Of a stretch of DNA of 64,000 bases, positions 36,291-48,661 are shown piece by piece. The stretch spans positions 48,885,120 to 48,949,119 of the forward strand of contig CM056583.1 in NCBI GenBank assembly GCA_029721435.1, given 5' to 3'. The notes below the pieces were generated by a model, which saw only the letters and a list, made by a program, of their open reading frames with translations, was not told where the DNA came from and did no database searches. This stretch comes from Gymnothorax reevesii (Eukaryota > Chordata > Actinopteri > Anguilliformes > Muraenidae). A program made the position numbers and the translations under genes. The stretch's first letter is position 1; each line of letters begins with the position of its first letter.

Positions 36291-39200
36291 TATACATTAT
36301 ACTTGATCTGAAAGCAGTATGTTCAGAATTCATTTCAGTTTTTATTAAACATTAATTTAAATCTGTCAATTTAATTGTCCTTTAACTTATTGCGCACTAT
36401 TTTTTACAATTGGTTTTGCATCCAGATTACAATACTCACAAATTACATTGAAAAAAAATGTGATTCAAACTACAAAAACATTTTGATTGCTGTTTGTATT
36501 GAACTCCTTGATTTTGAAACTTAACAATACATTTAGAAAGCATTTAAATCCTCGAAGACTTGAAAATGTAATTAAACAATAAATTACAAAAGCTTTATGG
36601 CTACATTTGGATTTCATCCTATAGCTGATGGAGGAAAAAAAAAAAAAAAACCTCTGTAAATCTGCATTAAAAGGCACGTAGGGCTGCATTAAAAGGATCT
36701 TAAATCTGCTTAAAATCAGTTGAAAGGTTTGTGTCATACTCAAAAACAGCGCGCCATATTTCTGGAATGTTCTGACTGATGCCCTTCGCCTGATGCCTCG
36801 TGTTGCTCGGGGTGTCCCATGTCTGTCCACCTGCATAGGTGTTTTGGCCGACAAGCTGAACAGGGGTGTTTATCCATATGCCTGGTGTTTGTGTTCTCTG
36901 GGTCTGACCCATTCTTTATTCCACCGGAGGCTTTGTCTCTCCGACTCGCCTGACCTGGACAAAGGCCCAGAAGAGGCTAAGTCAATAGAGTGCAGCTGAT
37001 GTAGCATAGCTTAGTTTCGCAGGTGCGAGTGAATGGGGGAAATTCCTCTAGACCTGGACCTGGCTTTTCTCAGGGGGGCCATTGGCGGGGTCGATTCCCC
37101 TCGCCGGGGTATGGGGACCCACGCAGGGCTCGGGGGGGTTCGTGGGGGATTTTAGGCCTCAAGTCAGACGCCTTCAGACGCTATTGGGCTACTGCAATGA
37201 GAAAGAAAAATGTTGCACTGAGCGGAGAGCAGGGAAAACACTTATGCACTGTCCTCTCTGTCAACCAATCAATGGGACGGGGTGTGAACTTAGACAACGT
37301 GGGGGAGGAACATAAACTAATAAATGGCAGCAGTGAACTACAGTGTAAACAGGAAGTAAATTTCACAAGCCAAACACTGGATGACCATAGTATCAATATA
37401 CCTTGTATATTTTTGATATTTAGATGCAAAATTAAATGTATTTACATCAAGTAATGAGTCCAATATGCACAATTTTTAAATCATGTTTTTAAATATACAC
37501 AGTTTTAGAAGTTTTAATGCAAACACATGCCGTGTTTATACTTAGCAAGATTCCTCACTTCAGGACTTTTTTTGAGTAAAGCGAAAACAGATCCACCACT
37601 TAGGCTTTGCTCAGGTAAAGCTATAAACTGGAATCATCAGGAAGGTCACTCTCATGATTATACTCAGGTTTATTATGATGGTTGGAATGGTGTTACCATT
37701 GATCTTAAATTCAGAGATTATGGTGAAAATGTGACGAGCAAGCTCACATTGAGCTGAGAAAGTACAACGGATCAAATAAAAATGGAATGACTACGCACAC
37801 GTTAGGTATTTTCATTATAAAAACAGTAATATTATACTCACCTTAGGTAACCTCATTTCATTGATCTGATAATACCCATGACAAATGCTTAGCCTATTAA
37901 ATCTGCACATTAACAAGTAGAATCTTTCTCCTTTCTCAGGACAATAGAATAAAAGTGGTACGCTCTGAAAGAAAATGGAATTTAAATTAATTTTTAAAAA
38001 AGCCACCATTTCTCAAAAAAGGTATATTGTTGAGTAAGTGAATAGTTTAGCTAGTAAACTTAGCTTCACTTGCTTCTGTGAAAAAAAAAAAAAACAAAGT
38101 AATTCTGTAGGCTAGCCTTAATGAAATTCCATTCCATCTTCGAGTGAAGCCCCATATTTTTGAATGCAGAGCCAGAATGAAATGGAAAGGCACTGCTTTT
38201 CCGGCAGGACTGCTTTGTTTATCAGCCTGACTATTGCTCATTGTTTTTTAAATAAGTTTTTATTATTTAATTTTAATTCAGTTATTTACTCCTATCTCCA
38301 TTTAATTTTTAAACAGTTTCTTTTAGTGTAGGTTCCAAATGTAACTGTTATTATGCTTAATGCTTGTTGAAACCAGTGATGACTTAAAATGAAGGCCTTA
38401 CTTCAAAAAATGAGGGACGTTCAATTTTAATGCATTAGAAAATTTGAATTTTACATTATTAATTAATTATTAACATATTATTTCATGTGTAATTGAATTA
38501 TTTGGTGCTATATTTTCAGCGCGCTCTGATGAGACTGATATGTGAGACTGTACAGGTCATTACGCTGAGCAGAGAGATCAAAAAAGGGCGAATGGTACTT
38601 TTCTTATTATATTTCATATGCATTTCTTACATATTTCATTATGTGCATTTTTTTAGATCAGAATCAGTCATCTGTATCAATCCATTCTTTCAGACAGTTG
38701 GCCGATGTAGCATCAGACAAGAAAAATAGCGGTGGTGCATTTATTATAAATGCCTTCATGACTGGCTCTGATGGCAATATCAGCCTTCTGCTAATGTTTC
38801 TTAAAGCGTGCAGCATCTTTGACTGCTACCAGGCTGAACATTTTGACCTTGCATCACTAACTGCGTACATGCGTCATACATCCTTGTGACAAATATGATT
38901 CTTTTTCTTTCTTTTGTTTTATCGGAACCAGTGAAGAGTTCAGGGTAGAACGTTTTCCATGAAATCTCTTCCATAAAATGTCGCCATGACAGGTGACAGA
39001 TGTTGCGTGACAGACGTACGTTGCCATGTTGCTGTGTTTTACTGAAGAGCATATTGGTTTGAATCAGTGGAAAGCTACAACTGTAAGTAAATAAAATGTG
39101 CGAGCGGCAGAATCTGTAATAAATACATTTTTTTCTTTAAATTGCACTGTATATTAATGACACAAATATGTCTGTAAGTATTCAGATTATGATACCATTT

Positions 39201-39504
39201 TAATAGGTTGCAAGTCCTACCTGGTACAATCCATATGGAGGCATACAGTGTAACACAATTGTGAGTGCAGACAGTCGTCTTTAATTTGTTCGTTTTATCT
39301 CTGTACCTGTACTAAGTGTGCTACATAGGAAGCGCATTCCTTTGAAGTTTGCCACCGTCCAAATACTTATGACAATTTTAAGAGGATGAATGCATATTTT
39401 TCATAGCCATCAACATCATCAGTATTGGAATGAAGATGGTGTTCATCATCATCAGCATAATTACAATTATGATGTTGACAATGATGGCGATTATTCTCGT
39501 TATT
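36291..39504. other. Single-copy intergenic DNA
   Basis: Poly-A runs lie near 36632 and 38081. A GC-richer patch at about 36930-37170 has G runs. A complex block near 38510-38610 carries CGCGCTCTGATGAG and CAGGTCATTACGC. No repeat family, exon or RNA gene can be supported. The 143-codon frame at 37023-37454 has no recognisable domain. Confidence 0.35.
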
Positions 39505-39560
39505 AGTACAGTTGTTTATTTATTTAGCAGTCACCCTTATCCAGGTCGTAGAAAATGACC
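39505..39560. repeat. SINE/LINE-tail-like fragment
   Basis: TTTATTTAGCAGTCACCCTT followed by ATCCAGG resembles the common teleost repeat tail with TTTAGCAGACGCTTTTATCC. A similar shorter trace, CAGTCATTTAGCGGAAGC, is at about 41268-41285. Only a short match remains, so the assignment is tentative. Confidence 0.4.
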
Positions 39561-39659
39561 TATTTCATCATCTGTGATCCCAGGGTAGTCGAGTGCCCTG
39601 AAAGAGCGGAAGGGTAGATGGCCATGGCTGTATGCCATGCCACCGCGCCATAAATGGGC

Positions 39660-39870
39660 TTGGATTATTGTTACCATTATGATTATTACAATGCTGGACA
39701 TGCCAAGACAGTTAAATGAGCTGTGCGCCCATTGCATCAATTCAAATTCATTTCCCATCTCCAAATAAATATTTATCAGTCAGGGAGTTTCAATGCTTCG
39801 TTAAGCTGGATAATTTGCAGCAATATCAGTAAGAGGAACCTGGAAGGTATCCTGGAACGTGCGCCCTTCA
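39660..39870. promoter_or_regulatory. Candidate conserved non-coding block
   Basis: A complex AT-rich block with GACAGTTAAATGAGC, AATAAATATTTATCAGTCAG and GGATAATTTGCAG, without repeats or coding potential. It is followed by a CpG-containing patch (39850-39915). Its texture suggests regulatory sequence, and conservation is unverified. Confidence 0.25.
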
Positions 39871-42628
39871 GGGGTCGGCGGACATTGGCGCGCCCGCAAA
39901 CAGACCTCGCTCCATCTGCAGTGGAGAGGGACACAGAGGCACACCAGGGGGGCGCAGAGCACCCATTTTGTGAGGTAAGCACTCTTAAAACCATTCCAAA
40001 ATAATAAAAAAGAACAGAGGAGTGCTCATTAATAACCGAGTTTGTAACAGTTAATGCTATTTGCATTTTTGACAAGAATAAGTCAGGTTCTTCAATGGCT
40101 CTGTTGATGAAGATCTCACACTCAGCAAAGCACTAAGATGCTCTAGTCGGATATTCCTGGCTGTTACTTAGGCCTGCTATGGGTTCAGTTCTGAGCACTA
40201 AACTGAACCACTGCATTCATTCTGACCCAGACCCAAAATATCTGGCCTCACGTCGTCCAGTAACTATCAAAGTCTACTGTTGTTGAATAGCACTAGTCTA
40301 CAAGTGTTAATTACCATCTGTGGCTAGGTGTGAGAGATTAGAGTTGACTAGATAACCATCTGCCACCTGCCTCAAACTTGTTAGCAGCTGATATAAACCA
40401 CTGAGAAAGTGCTTCATGCTAGCTTTCATCAAAGCAATATATTCATAATTGAGTAAATAAGCTTTTTCCGAGTGGTATATCTTGGAATGATTTTCCATTG
40501 AGTTAATGAAAATTATTTTTATTTAGCCAGTGTAGAGATATTGAGATTAACACCCCCTTTGAAATGAGTGCCGGAGCCTACATATCTTTGGGCTGTGTGT
40601 AGGCAGATGGATAGTTAAATGAAAACTAGTCTGTTAATCCTGTTTGATGAAAAGGTCTGTAGACCACTTGACCATCATTAATGTAGGGGTACAGTGCAAT
40701 CAGCGAGTACTTTGAGAGTAACATAAACTTTGATTTTTTTTGTCATGAAAACAATGATGTTGACATTTAAGTAGACACTATCTGATGTTCTGATGTAATT
40801 TATGCGTATTTGCATACATAATGAGTGAAATATCAGGAAATTAACAAATATTTTTATACAATGTATCAGCTCAAATCCTAATACAAGGACTATGCTATTC
40901 TAGAGATTTTTTTTTTTTTTTTTTTGATGCTAACATAAAAATGAGCAAAAATGCTCAACAAGCTCCGTGGGATAGAAGAGGATGGATCGGATTTAGACCA
41001 TAATTTGTGGAGCGTTACTGAAACCATTAGAGTGGTAATGTGAGTACAGGTTTCCCCTGGCTGGAAGCAGTAATTGTTTGCACCTGTACAGTGAGCGGAG
41101 GCTCAGCTGTGGTGCTCACCTGAAGAGGTGGAGAAGGTGTTCTCGGTGTCTGCTGGAGAGAGAATGATAAAGCGAGGGAGCTCGTTTCGTCTTTGTCACG
41201 ATCCCGCGGTCTGTCCCATATGTGTCTGCGCGGACCGGCTCAGCTCTGTCCTGTTACGTTCAATTACAGTCATTTAGCGGAAGCATTAATCCTGACTGAC
41301 GTTTAGAGTGTAATTCAGGAGCACATCGGGATGGGTTAAGTAAGACCTGCGGAGCAGAGCGATGCTCGTGCCTGCGTTTCCGTGGTGCCGGGCACACACA
41401 AAGCTCACTCGTTTCTATTTTCAGCTCGACGCTGTGGGGTTGCTATATCAATGACATGTTTTATAGTGCTTTGCACTGTAGCTGGTGGATGTAACGCGTT
41501 TGAGGTGTGGCGTTATTAATTAATATAAAACTGTGCAGCTATTTTGATGGCATCCCACACTGATGCAAATGTGTTTTTTTCCCCCGTTGCGCTAGCTGCT
41601 ATCACAGATCGACGAAGCACCTTAGCTGTATGACAATTCTGCAGGATCTGAACCCGGAGTTGTTTGATTCAAATAGCTGTGGAGACCATTGCGTATAAAT
41701 TTGTATATATAAAAATATTCCCACAGGTCCGACACTAATTGTTCACAGCGTCTCAGTGATGAGGCATAGTTGGATGAAAGTTTAATGTATTAGCTGCGTA
41801 GAAAATACATTTAATGAGCTAAAACTAAATTTACAGTGTGAATGACTTTAATAAAGTCACCATAATATTTGATTAATCTCGCTGTTTTCACGACTTTACC
41901 TATTGATTCAAACTGCTTATTTTGCCCTTTATATCAAATTAATTTGGAGATAGGACAATCCTGAGGTATGTGCTGCCACTGATCATGTCCTCGCATCATA
42001 TTAGGCAGCAGTGCTCTGAAAGGTCTCCAGGGTGGCTCAGTGTGGCTCCACATCAATCAACTTTATATCAAAATCTCGTTGTGCAGTTATACTAACCGTA
42101 TCTAACAGGGAACTAAACCTGTCCAGTATTTTTAAACAAGATATGTAGCCTATGTATGTATGCATGCTAACATGTCATTTCCTTTTCAAAATGGATAAGA
42201 CCCATGTGTGCTGAGGCAACTGTTTTGTTTGTACTTTTTGTCCCTGATGTTTTTGTCCAGGAACAAAATTGTTGGTCATATATACATGCTAATTTGTGAA
42301 TGATTTGTCTAATTTAATTTGTAATTACATTTTATATTTATTTTGAAGTCACAGATTTTGCAGGCTTTCCTTTGCAGCACATTTCAAAGCACATATTGCT
42401 TCAATGCGAAGTGTTTTCCAGAGACAGGCGAATGAATTAGGTTTGGTTAAGTAAAATTATATAATACTGACCAAATGCATAAACAAGGCAATTTTTGAAG
42501 CACATGACTTGAGTACAGTGATGTGTCAGTTTTTGGAACCTTATTCAATTCATAAAAACCAAGCTATGTCATTATAAATGATGTCATGGATACTGATTTT
42601 GATGCAAGTTAAATGCATTTAACTTAAA

Positions 42629-42629
<1 letters not shown>
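39871..42629. other. Single-copy intergenic DNA with candidate regulatory blocks
   Basis: A T20 run lies at 40906-40925. GC-richer complex DNA at about 40960-41340 contains GATCCCGCGGTCTG and CTGCGCGGACCGGC. A second candidate block is at 41860-42070 with ATTTGATTAATCTCG, CAAATTAATTTGGAG and CACATCAATCAAC. No transposon or gene is recognised. Confidence 0.35.

Positions 42630-42659
<30 letters not shown>
42630..42659. repeat. (TTA)n microsatellite
   Basis: About ten TTA units, seen directly. Confidence 0.95.
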
Positions 42660-43999
42660 TAATCCACACCTGTTTTTAGCCACTAAATGGTCTAAATGGA
42701 CACTGCTTAGTTGACTAGCTGGAAACTTTGCCTCTCTGCAGTCATCAGTAAAGATGGTGCTTTTTTCATTTTCCAGACCAGTAAAAGGTCAGTAGCTTGC
42801 TGCAGCTCACTGCTCCACTCCAAAGAGCTTGTTTGAAGTTCCATCTCTGCTGAATCTTCGGTGGTCTCGCCTTTGCACCGAGCAGAGTGATGTACTGAAA
42901 CTGACTGTCGGGCTCCACTGACTGTCTTCTCACCGCTGTCACGTGATCAGGGATGTAACACAACTGATAAGTCCACTACATTAACCCTTAGAGCGCTAAA
43001 TACAACTGTTGTTACTCAATGATGTGAGATATCAAAATAAAGGTTGTTTAAAATCAACCATGAGGCTACTTAATTCAAGGAGCTCTCTTAAACAAGTTGC
43101 CACATGATAGGTTTTCAACAGTATAAGATCATTAAATTCATATATTTTCTAAAATTAATTTTAGTGCTCTAAAGGTTGATTTTAATGCCACCACCCTGTC
43201 CAGGCTAGAGAGCATAAAGTAGACAACACATTAATTCTACTCCACCTAATCTGTCAATTATTGTTTAAGCATTTCTGCTTGGTGCTATCAATATTTATGG
43301 CTATGATATTTATGTCCATCCAAAAAATATGTCAGTTTAGTAAAAGATAGAAATGGCAATAGCTACTTATATTTATTGTGAAATACTTTCTGAAGTACTT
43401 GGATAAGTGTAAGCAATGTGTTTTTATCCCTCATATTCACATTGTTTGATAGCTGACAAAGTACAGCATATTTCTCCCATTTAGAGAAGCTCCCCTTCTT
43501 AGAATTGTTTATTTCTACATTTTAATTACATACTTCAAGTGTAGCCATTCAAATTTTAGGACGGCTCTAGTTTAAATGTACAACAAGAACAAAGAACTTT
43601 ATAAAGCATAATATGAATCATTTTATCAAAGAATATACCAGCTCATATTTTCTATTCAAAGTAGATCATTTTCTCAATTTCTACAGCGCTTTAGATTTTT
43701 TTTTCATAACAGTCTGTTCATTGATCTATCTTCTTTCTTACACAAATTTACATCCCTCCTATATTATATTGGCTATTTTGAAAAAAAGGAACCTGTATAT
43801 TGTTAAAGACAAATGTATAATTTTTTTATTCCTCCGCAGAATATTTTCATAGCTACTCTTAACACACTCCGAAAGCAATGTAATGTACAAACACACCAAG
43901 ATTGCACAAAAATGACAAGGCTTTTGAAAAAAAATATTTAGTACAAAGCTAATTTTGCAACACAATCTAAATAACCAGTTACAAAGTGACTGCTGTACT
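42660..43999. other. AT-rich single-copy DNA, no gene seen
   Basis: No repeat or coding feature is recognised. The last eight bases (43992-43999, GCTGTACT) are the left copy of a target-site duplication described in the next entry. Confidence 0.4.
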
Positions 44000-45360
44000 C
44001 AGTCAGCCGGCCCAAGCCTCCATGGGGCCCTGAGCAAAATTTGATTTTGCGACCCTCTATTTCTGCCAATAATATTGATTATTGATCATTAATACACCTA
44101 TTATAAACTCATTGCAGCTCTGGCAGTGTTGTTTACATTATCCTATTGTCAGCCTGACATGTCTTTACCCATGTATGGTTTTTAATCTCAAAAAAGGACC
44201 ACATTCAGCTACAAGAGCGCACTTGGGTTGATTTACACAACATTGCAAGTGATGAAGCACTAAGTGGGATACTGAATATCATCTAGGCCTACTAAAAGTA
44301 ACAAAAATAAACCAGTAGACAAAGCATTTACTGTAAAGGTGTCTTCTGGTTTAATATTTTTGGTTTAAAAAAACTGCGACTGCAATGTGCAAAAATAATT
44401 TGTAGTGCAAGAACAACAATAAATAAAATCACTAAGATATATAAAAATATACTTCAAATGTACAAAAACTGTATTCAATAAGCTCGGCTTGCTTGTGAAT
44501 ATTCACTAACTGATCTGGGTGTGTCATCTAGTGTTAAAATATTGTAACTGCATGCATAAATTTGCAGCTCCATGTCCACTGGCGGACACATCTACACAAA
44601 GATATCCTGCCGAGCACCGTTGTTCTTCTCGAACACGCCAAATCCACATAATCCATAAATGATGAATCACATTCATATTTTAATTTTTAACGAGTATCAA
44701 AGTGGCCAGTGTCAAAGTAACAAAGTAAAAGTATACGTTTTATCTTTTAAATGTAGTAGAGTAAAAGTAAAAGTCCAGGTTTAAAAAAAAGAAACTCAAG
44801 TAAAGTACAAATCCTCAAAATAAAATACGACTTAAGTACTGTAAGGAAGTACATGTACTTCGTTACTATACACCTCTGCCTGCCAGTTAAAAGAGAAATG
44901 TCTCTTGTATTTAACTAGCTAGCTAATTTGCTATTTACGGCTACATGCAACCAGCTGCACCAAAATTTTAAGGATTTTTTTTCTCCTCTTCCTCTTTCTT
45001 TTCTCTGCTCCTGAAGGACATGTATTTCTTGTAACATTGTTTAGCTTTCAACCAGCTGCTACTTGGATGCGCAGTGCGCACTGCACGACAGGATGCACAA
45101 ATTACCGGTGCACCGGAACTTTGACATTTAAAGCGAGAGGCAGTAGGAATCACTGGGCCTACATCAGCAGTACTCTGTTGACATAAAATTTTATTTTTGT
45201 ACGATAAAATACCTTTGATCACATAGGAATCATCACTCAAACATGCAAAAATAAAAAAATTAATTTAATTACATTTTTTGTTTATTGCTCTTGGGGGCCC
45301 CCTAGTGGTCGCGGGGCCCTAAGCAGTCGCTTTGTTGGCTTAAGCCTTGGGCCGACTCTG
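44000..45360. mobile_element. hAT-like DNA transposon, non-autonomous
   Basis: The left end starts CAGTCAGCCGGCCCAAGCCT. The right end, read on the minus strand, starts CAGAGTCGGCCCAAGGCTTA. The two differ by a 2-bp gap and a few substitutions. GCTGTACT precedes the element and GCCGTACT follows it, an 8-bp target duplication with one mismatch. Eight-base duplications with CAG-type ends point to the hAT superfamily. No transposase is recognisable. A 90-codon minus-strand frame (44968-45240) with a Lys/Glu-rich end is unassigned. The interior includes a second repeat (44490-44880). Confidence 0.75.
44490..44885. repeat. Dispersed repeat shared with 62.3-62.6 kb
   Basis: The segment is clearly similar in the same orientation to 62325-62615. 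Both contain GGTGTGTCATCTAGTG, TTTGCAGCTCCA and CCACTGGCGGACACAT, and both end in a stretch around AGTACATGTAC. The tail, rich in AGTAAAAGTA and ending CACCTCTG, resembles a very abundant teleost interspersed repeat. Here it lies inside the hAT-like element, either as part of it or as a later insertion. Confidence 0.65.
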
Positions 45361-45399
45361 GCCGTACTACCAATGCATAACTGACATCTTATGTCATTA

Positions 45400-46060
45400 T
45401 GTGACCTTTCTATCTAGTACATGAATGAGTGAATCATGGATACAAAGCTCTTAGTCCCCAAACTCAAAGGTGGTGCAGACGATCATCGACTGAGCCATTT
45501 GGGCAGGCAGGCAGGTGTACTTGAAGTGGGGGTCATGACTGCTTGTGGGATGTGTCAGGGTGATTTTACATTTCATCTTGACACAGTGACCTTCACTGCG
45601 TAATTTGTTTTCAGAGCATATAACAGGATCTAATAACACTGGACTTTTGATATTAGTCTCAAATGAAATCATGCACTCCATAGGTTTGCCTTTCAGTAAT
45701 TAAGAATAATGACCTTTGACTTTGCAAAGTGACATTGAAACTAAAATGTCAGAACAGTTTCTTTCCAATATGTGCGGCTTTGGTGCTTTAAGTCATTTAC
45801 TTATTTTAATGATTATTATAATTATCCTTTTGCTAGATTTGATCTTTAAACTTAAGTCAATGACCTTGACTTTGAAATTTGTTTCTGTAGCCTATCTCAA
45901 AAAATATTTACACCGCAGCTTTGACATTCGACTCATATGAAAGCATTTACATTGAAGGTATGCCTTTTAGGGTCAATAAAAACGTTGACCCTTAGCCTCG
46001 CCTTGGTACCTTGACTTTGAAAAAGTGACCTTGAAACTATACAAAACAAAAAAAAAATAA
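45400..46060. repeat. Degenerate tandem repeat rich in TGACCTTGA, left part
   Basis: Diverged units of about 275-300 bp share the anchors ATAGGTNTGCCTTT, AAGAATAATGACC and AGTGACCTTGAAAC. Exact TGACCTTGA occurs at 45861-45869 and 46027-46035, with near matches such as GTGACCTTCA near 45588 and TGACCTTTGA near 45711. The array continues at 47200-47680 after an inserted Tc1 remnant. TGACCTTGA is the complement of TCAAGGTCA, the monomer site of NR5A/ERR-type nuclear receptors. Confidence 0.7.
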
Positions 46061-46139
46061 ACACAATTTTCCATTTCTAGATTATATCAAGTGTAACTGT
46101 AATTACAGAAAAATTGGGGGAAAAAAAATAGAAAATTGG

Positions 46140-47110
46140 GTTGAAATATTACCATGTAAGCTTTTATTTTACAATGTGAAGTTTGACATTACAAAACACA
46201 AATGACACTATCAGTATCTTGTATGTCCCCCTTTAGCATCACGCACACCGGTACGCCTGCATTGTTTGTTGAACGGCGTTCCATTCTTCGGTCAGTGCTT
46301 GTTTTAGCTGACGTACTGTAGCTGGCGGTGGTTGACGTCCCCTGATCGCTCTATCCAAAATGTCCCACAAGTGTTCTATAGGTGAAAGATCTAGAGAAAA
46401 CGCTGGCCAGGGAAGGATTTCCATGTTTTCGGCCCGAAGGAACTCCATACAGATACGTGCCTCGTGCGGAAGCGCGTTGTCCTGTTGGAAAGTCAGTTGG
46501 CGACGTCGGACAAACGGAAGGACGCCTGTACGGAGAATTTCATCGCGGTAACAGACAGCGTTAAGGCCTTCAACAAAATGAAGGTTGGTTCGGTGTGTAG
46601 CAGGCAGTCGGTCATGACACGACGGTCAGATGCTGGAGTCGTAACAAGTGAACAACTGGATCTGGGGCAATCGGCCGTGTGTCCAGGGGCATTAAACCAG
46701 GTTCTGAGGTGATTAATTGTTGCAGAATGCACGCTGAATTGACGGGCAACTCTATCTACCCAAGTTCAGGCCTGTAGCATCCCAATTGCGCGTTCTTGTT
46801 GAACTTCCGTTAGTCGTGGCATTATAACCATTCTGATTTTTACTCACTTTCCGTCGGACTTTTGTTGGCCCGGGTGTCAATGAGGAGCCTAAAACAAAAA
46901 TGGGAGTGTTCGGACAATGGTAGTACTCGAACCCAAGCACTGCCGATGTTTGGTTCTGGATGAATGGCGGCTCCAGAATAAGCGCTGTGACCGCGAAAAT
47001 TTGTACAGTAGAATTACTCACCACCAAAAATAATTCAGAGCAAAAGCATCTTTCTCAATGGGTTTGTCGAAATGTGGCACCGGAATACATAATTGCGTTT
47101 TTTTTTTTGG
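46140..47110 (-). mobile_element. Tc1-like remnant inside the tandem array
   Basis: A transposase relic separates the two halves of the tandem array, so the element inserted after the array formed. Clear terminal repeats were not found and the boundaries are approximate. Confidence 0.5.
46239..46830 (-). pseudogene. Tc1-like transposase, internally deleted
   Basis: The C-terminal part is clear on the minus strand. It has FSLDLSPIEHLWDILDRAIR, where the glutamate in PIEH is the last DDE residue, and a normal-looking C terminus ending at a TGA at 46239. In the adjacent frame upstream, QQDNALPHEA supplies the second catalytic aspartate. Further upstream (46493-46732) a segment containing RVMTDCLLHTEP derives from the DNA-binding or linker region. 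Much of the middle is missing, and frameshifts and stops make it dead. Confidence 0.75.
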
Positions 47111-47199
47111 TCAGTATAAAATATTTTTTCAGAACCTTTTCTTTCAAGTTCATTCGGCTTAGGTTCTTTGTTTCAGGTCTTAGAACTGATAATTTTAAT

Positions 47200-47685
47200 T
47201 TTACCTCTGCCAGATTTGACCGTAAGCTTGCGACAATGACCTAGACCATGAATATTTTCTCTGAAGCGAATTAAAGAAACGATTATCATGACAGCCTTGA
47301 TGTAAGGCTCAAATGAATGCATATACTCTATAGGTGCACCTTTTGAGAATTCGTAAGAATTATGACTTTTGACCTTGGCACAGTGACCTTGAGACGAAAA
47401 TGATTTTTTTTTTTTTTTTTGCCAAACTTCCCATCTTGGTTATTCAGCTCAGATGCTTCATATCTGTGAGGTGAATATTTTAATGATCTTCGTGCCACAA
47501 GCTTTAGCCTTGCCACAATGACCTTGAAATTTATTTCCAAAGCGTATCTCAGAAGTTATTTACATCACAGCCTGACTGTTTGGCTCCAATGAATGAATTT
47601 ACCTCATAGGTGTGCCTTTTGAGGGGTAGTAAGAATAATGACCAATGATTTTGGCACAATGATGTTGAAACAAATACATTTTGCC
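47200..47685. repeat. Degenerate tandem repeat rich in TGACCTTGA, right part
   Basis: This continues the array of 45400-46060 with anchors CTATAGGTGCACCTTTTGAG and CATAGGTGTGCCTTTTGAGG about 275 bp apart. Exact TGACCTTGA occurs at 47384-47392 and 47519-47527. A T20 run interrupts it at 47403-47422. Confidence 0.7.
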
Positions 47686-48540
47686 GCATGAATAAATCCT
47701 CAGCTTCGGCAAGTCCCTCATCTCATATGTTCGGAGTTCATAAGATCTTAAGACTACTGTCGTCTATCGACAGCCATTTTAGTGTTTACTGCTGCGCTTG
47801 AACACAGGTCTTGCAATTCTCGCTGTGTTTGGCCTTTCCAGTGATATTTTAACAGGATATACTAATAGTATAACGTATTGTACTTGATATTTTTGAAACG
47901 GTATGCATTTAACAGAAAATTTATTTCCTCCTTGGGATATGACAGAACAGACCTGTTAATTTACCAGAAGATATTTCCAGAACATTTTGGATGAGGACTT
48001 GTGATTAAATGGGATATAATAACCTGAGGCTTTATTTTCTGCATGGAAATAGTCTTTTCTCATCGTAAGATATTTTAGTTTGCCCCTCTGCGAAACAGAG
48101 CACACAAAGATCCTACAGGATGGCATAAATAGCTAATTAACAAGTGTAGGAACAAAAATAGCACAGTTCACAGCTAGTAACAACCAACCACAGAAATATC
48201 CTGAGACAAAACAGAACAAAATACATTTTTAAATGCAAATGATTCAGAGGAACAAATCCATCATTAGCTGCTATTACATGCTGCAGAATACCAGCCATAA
48301 CCATTAGTTAAATTATATATTAAAAAGCTGATGATGTCTCTTCCTGCGGGGGTAATTAAGGGCAAAACCAAACTGGCAAAGCTTTGAGGACTCTGAACAA
48401 GTCTTGAGAGGCCAATGGAAAGAACAGCTTCACTCTGTGCCGCAGTGTGGTGTGGTGGAGCTGAACGAGTAGAATACTTGTACTAGGGGTTTGGTACTGA
48501 TGCAAAGGGCAATTTTCAGCCTGAGAATGTAAGTGAGCAG
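47686..48540. other. Single-copy intergenic DNA, no gene seen
   Basis: AT-rich unique sequence without a recognised repeat or exon. Confidence 0.4.
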
Positions 48541-48547
48541 TGGTGGA

Positions 48548-48661
48548 GTGAGAGAGAGAAAGGGGGGGGGGGGGGGACAGACAAACAGACACAAACAGGG
48601 AGAGAGGGACGGGGAGAGTGAGGAAGAGAGAGAGAGCTTGAGAGAGAGAGAGAGAGAGAGA
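48548..48661 (+). repeat. Polypurine tract: (GA)n and poly-G
   Basis: GAGAGAGAGAAA is followed by a G15 run, then AGGGAGAGAGGGAC-type sequence and a pure (GA)n to 48661. Ser/Leu-rich frames on the other strand are artefacts. Confidence 0.95.

Noticed and set aside
37023..37454. 143-codon open frame
   Set aside because: No known domain. The second half is ordinary AT-rich sequence and there is no sign of splicing or conservation.
39405..39500. Possible microRNA-like hairpin with CATAATT/AATTATG
   Set aside because: The stem is only about seven base pairs with a two-base loop and sits in CATCAT-type low-complexity sequence.
44968..45240. 90-codon frame as a hAT transposase exon
   Set aside because: The Lys/Glu-rich end is suggestive, but no zinc finger or hAT dimerisation motif can be recognised, so it is only mentioned under the element.
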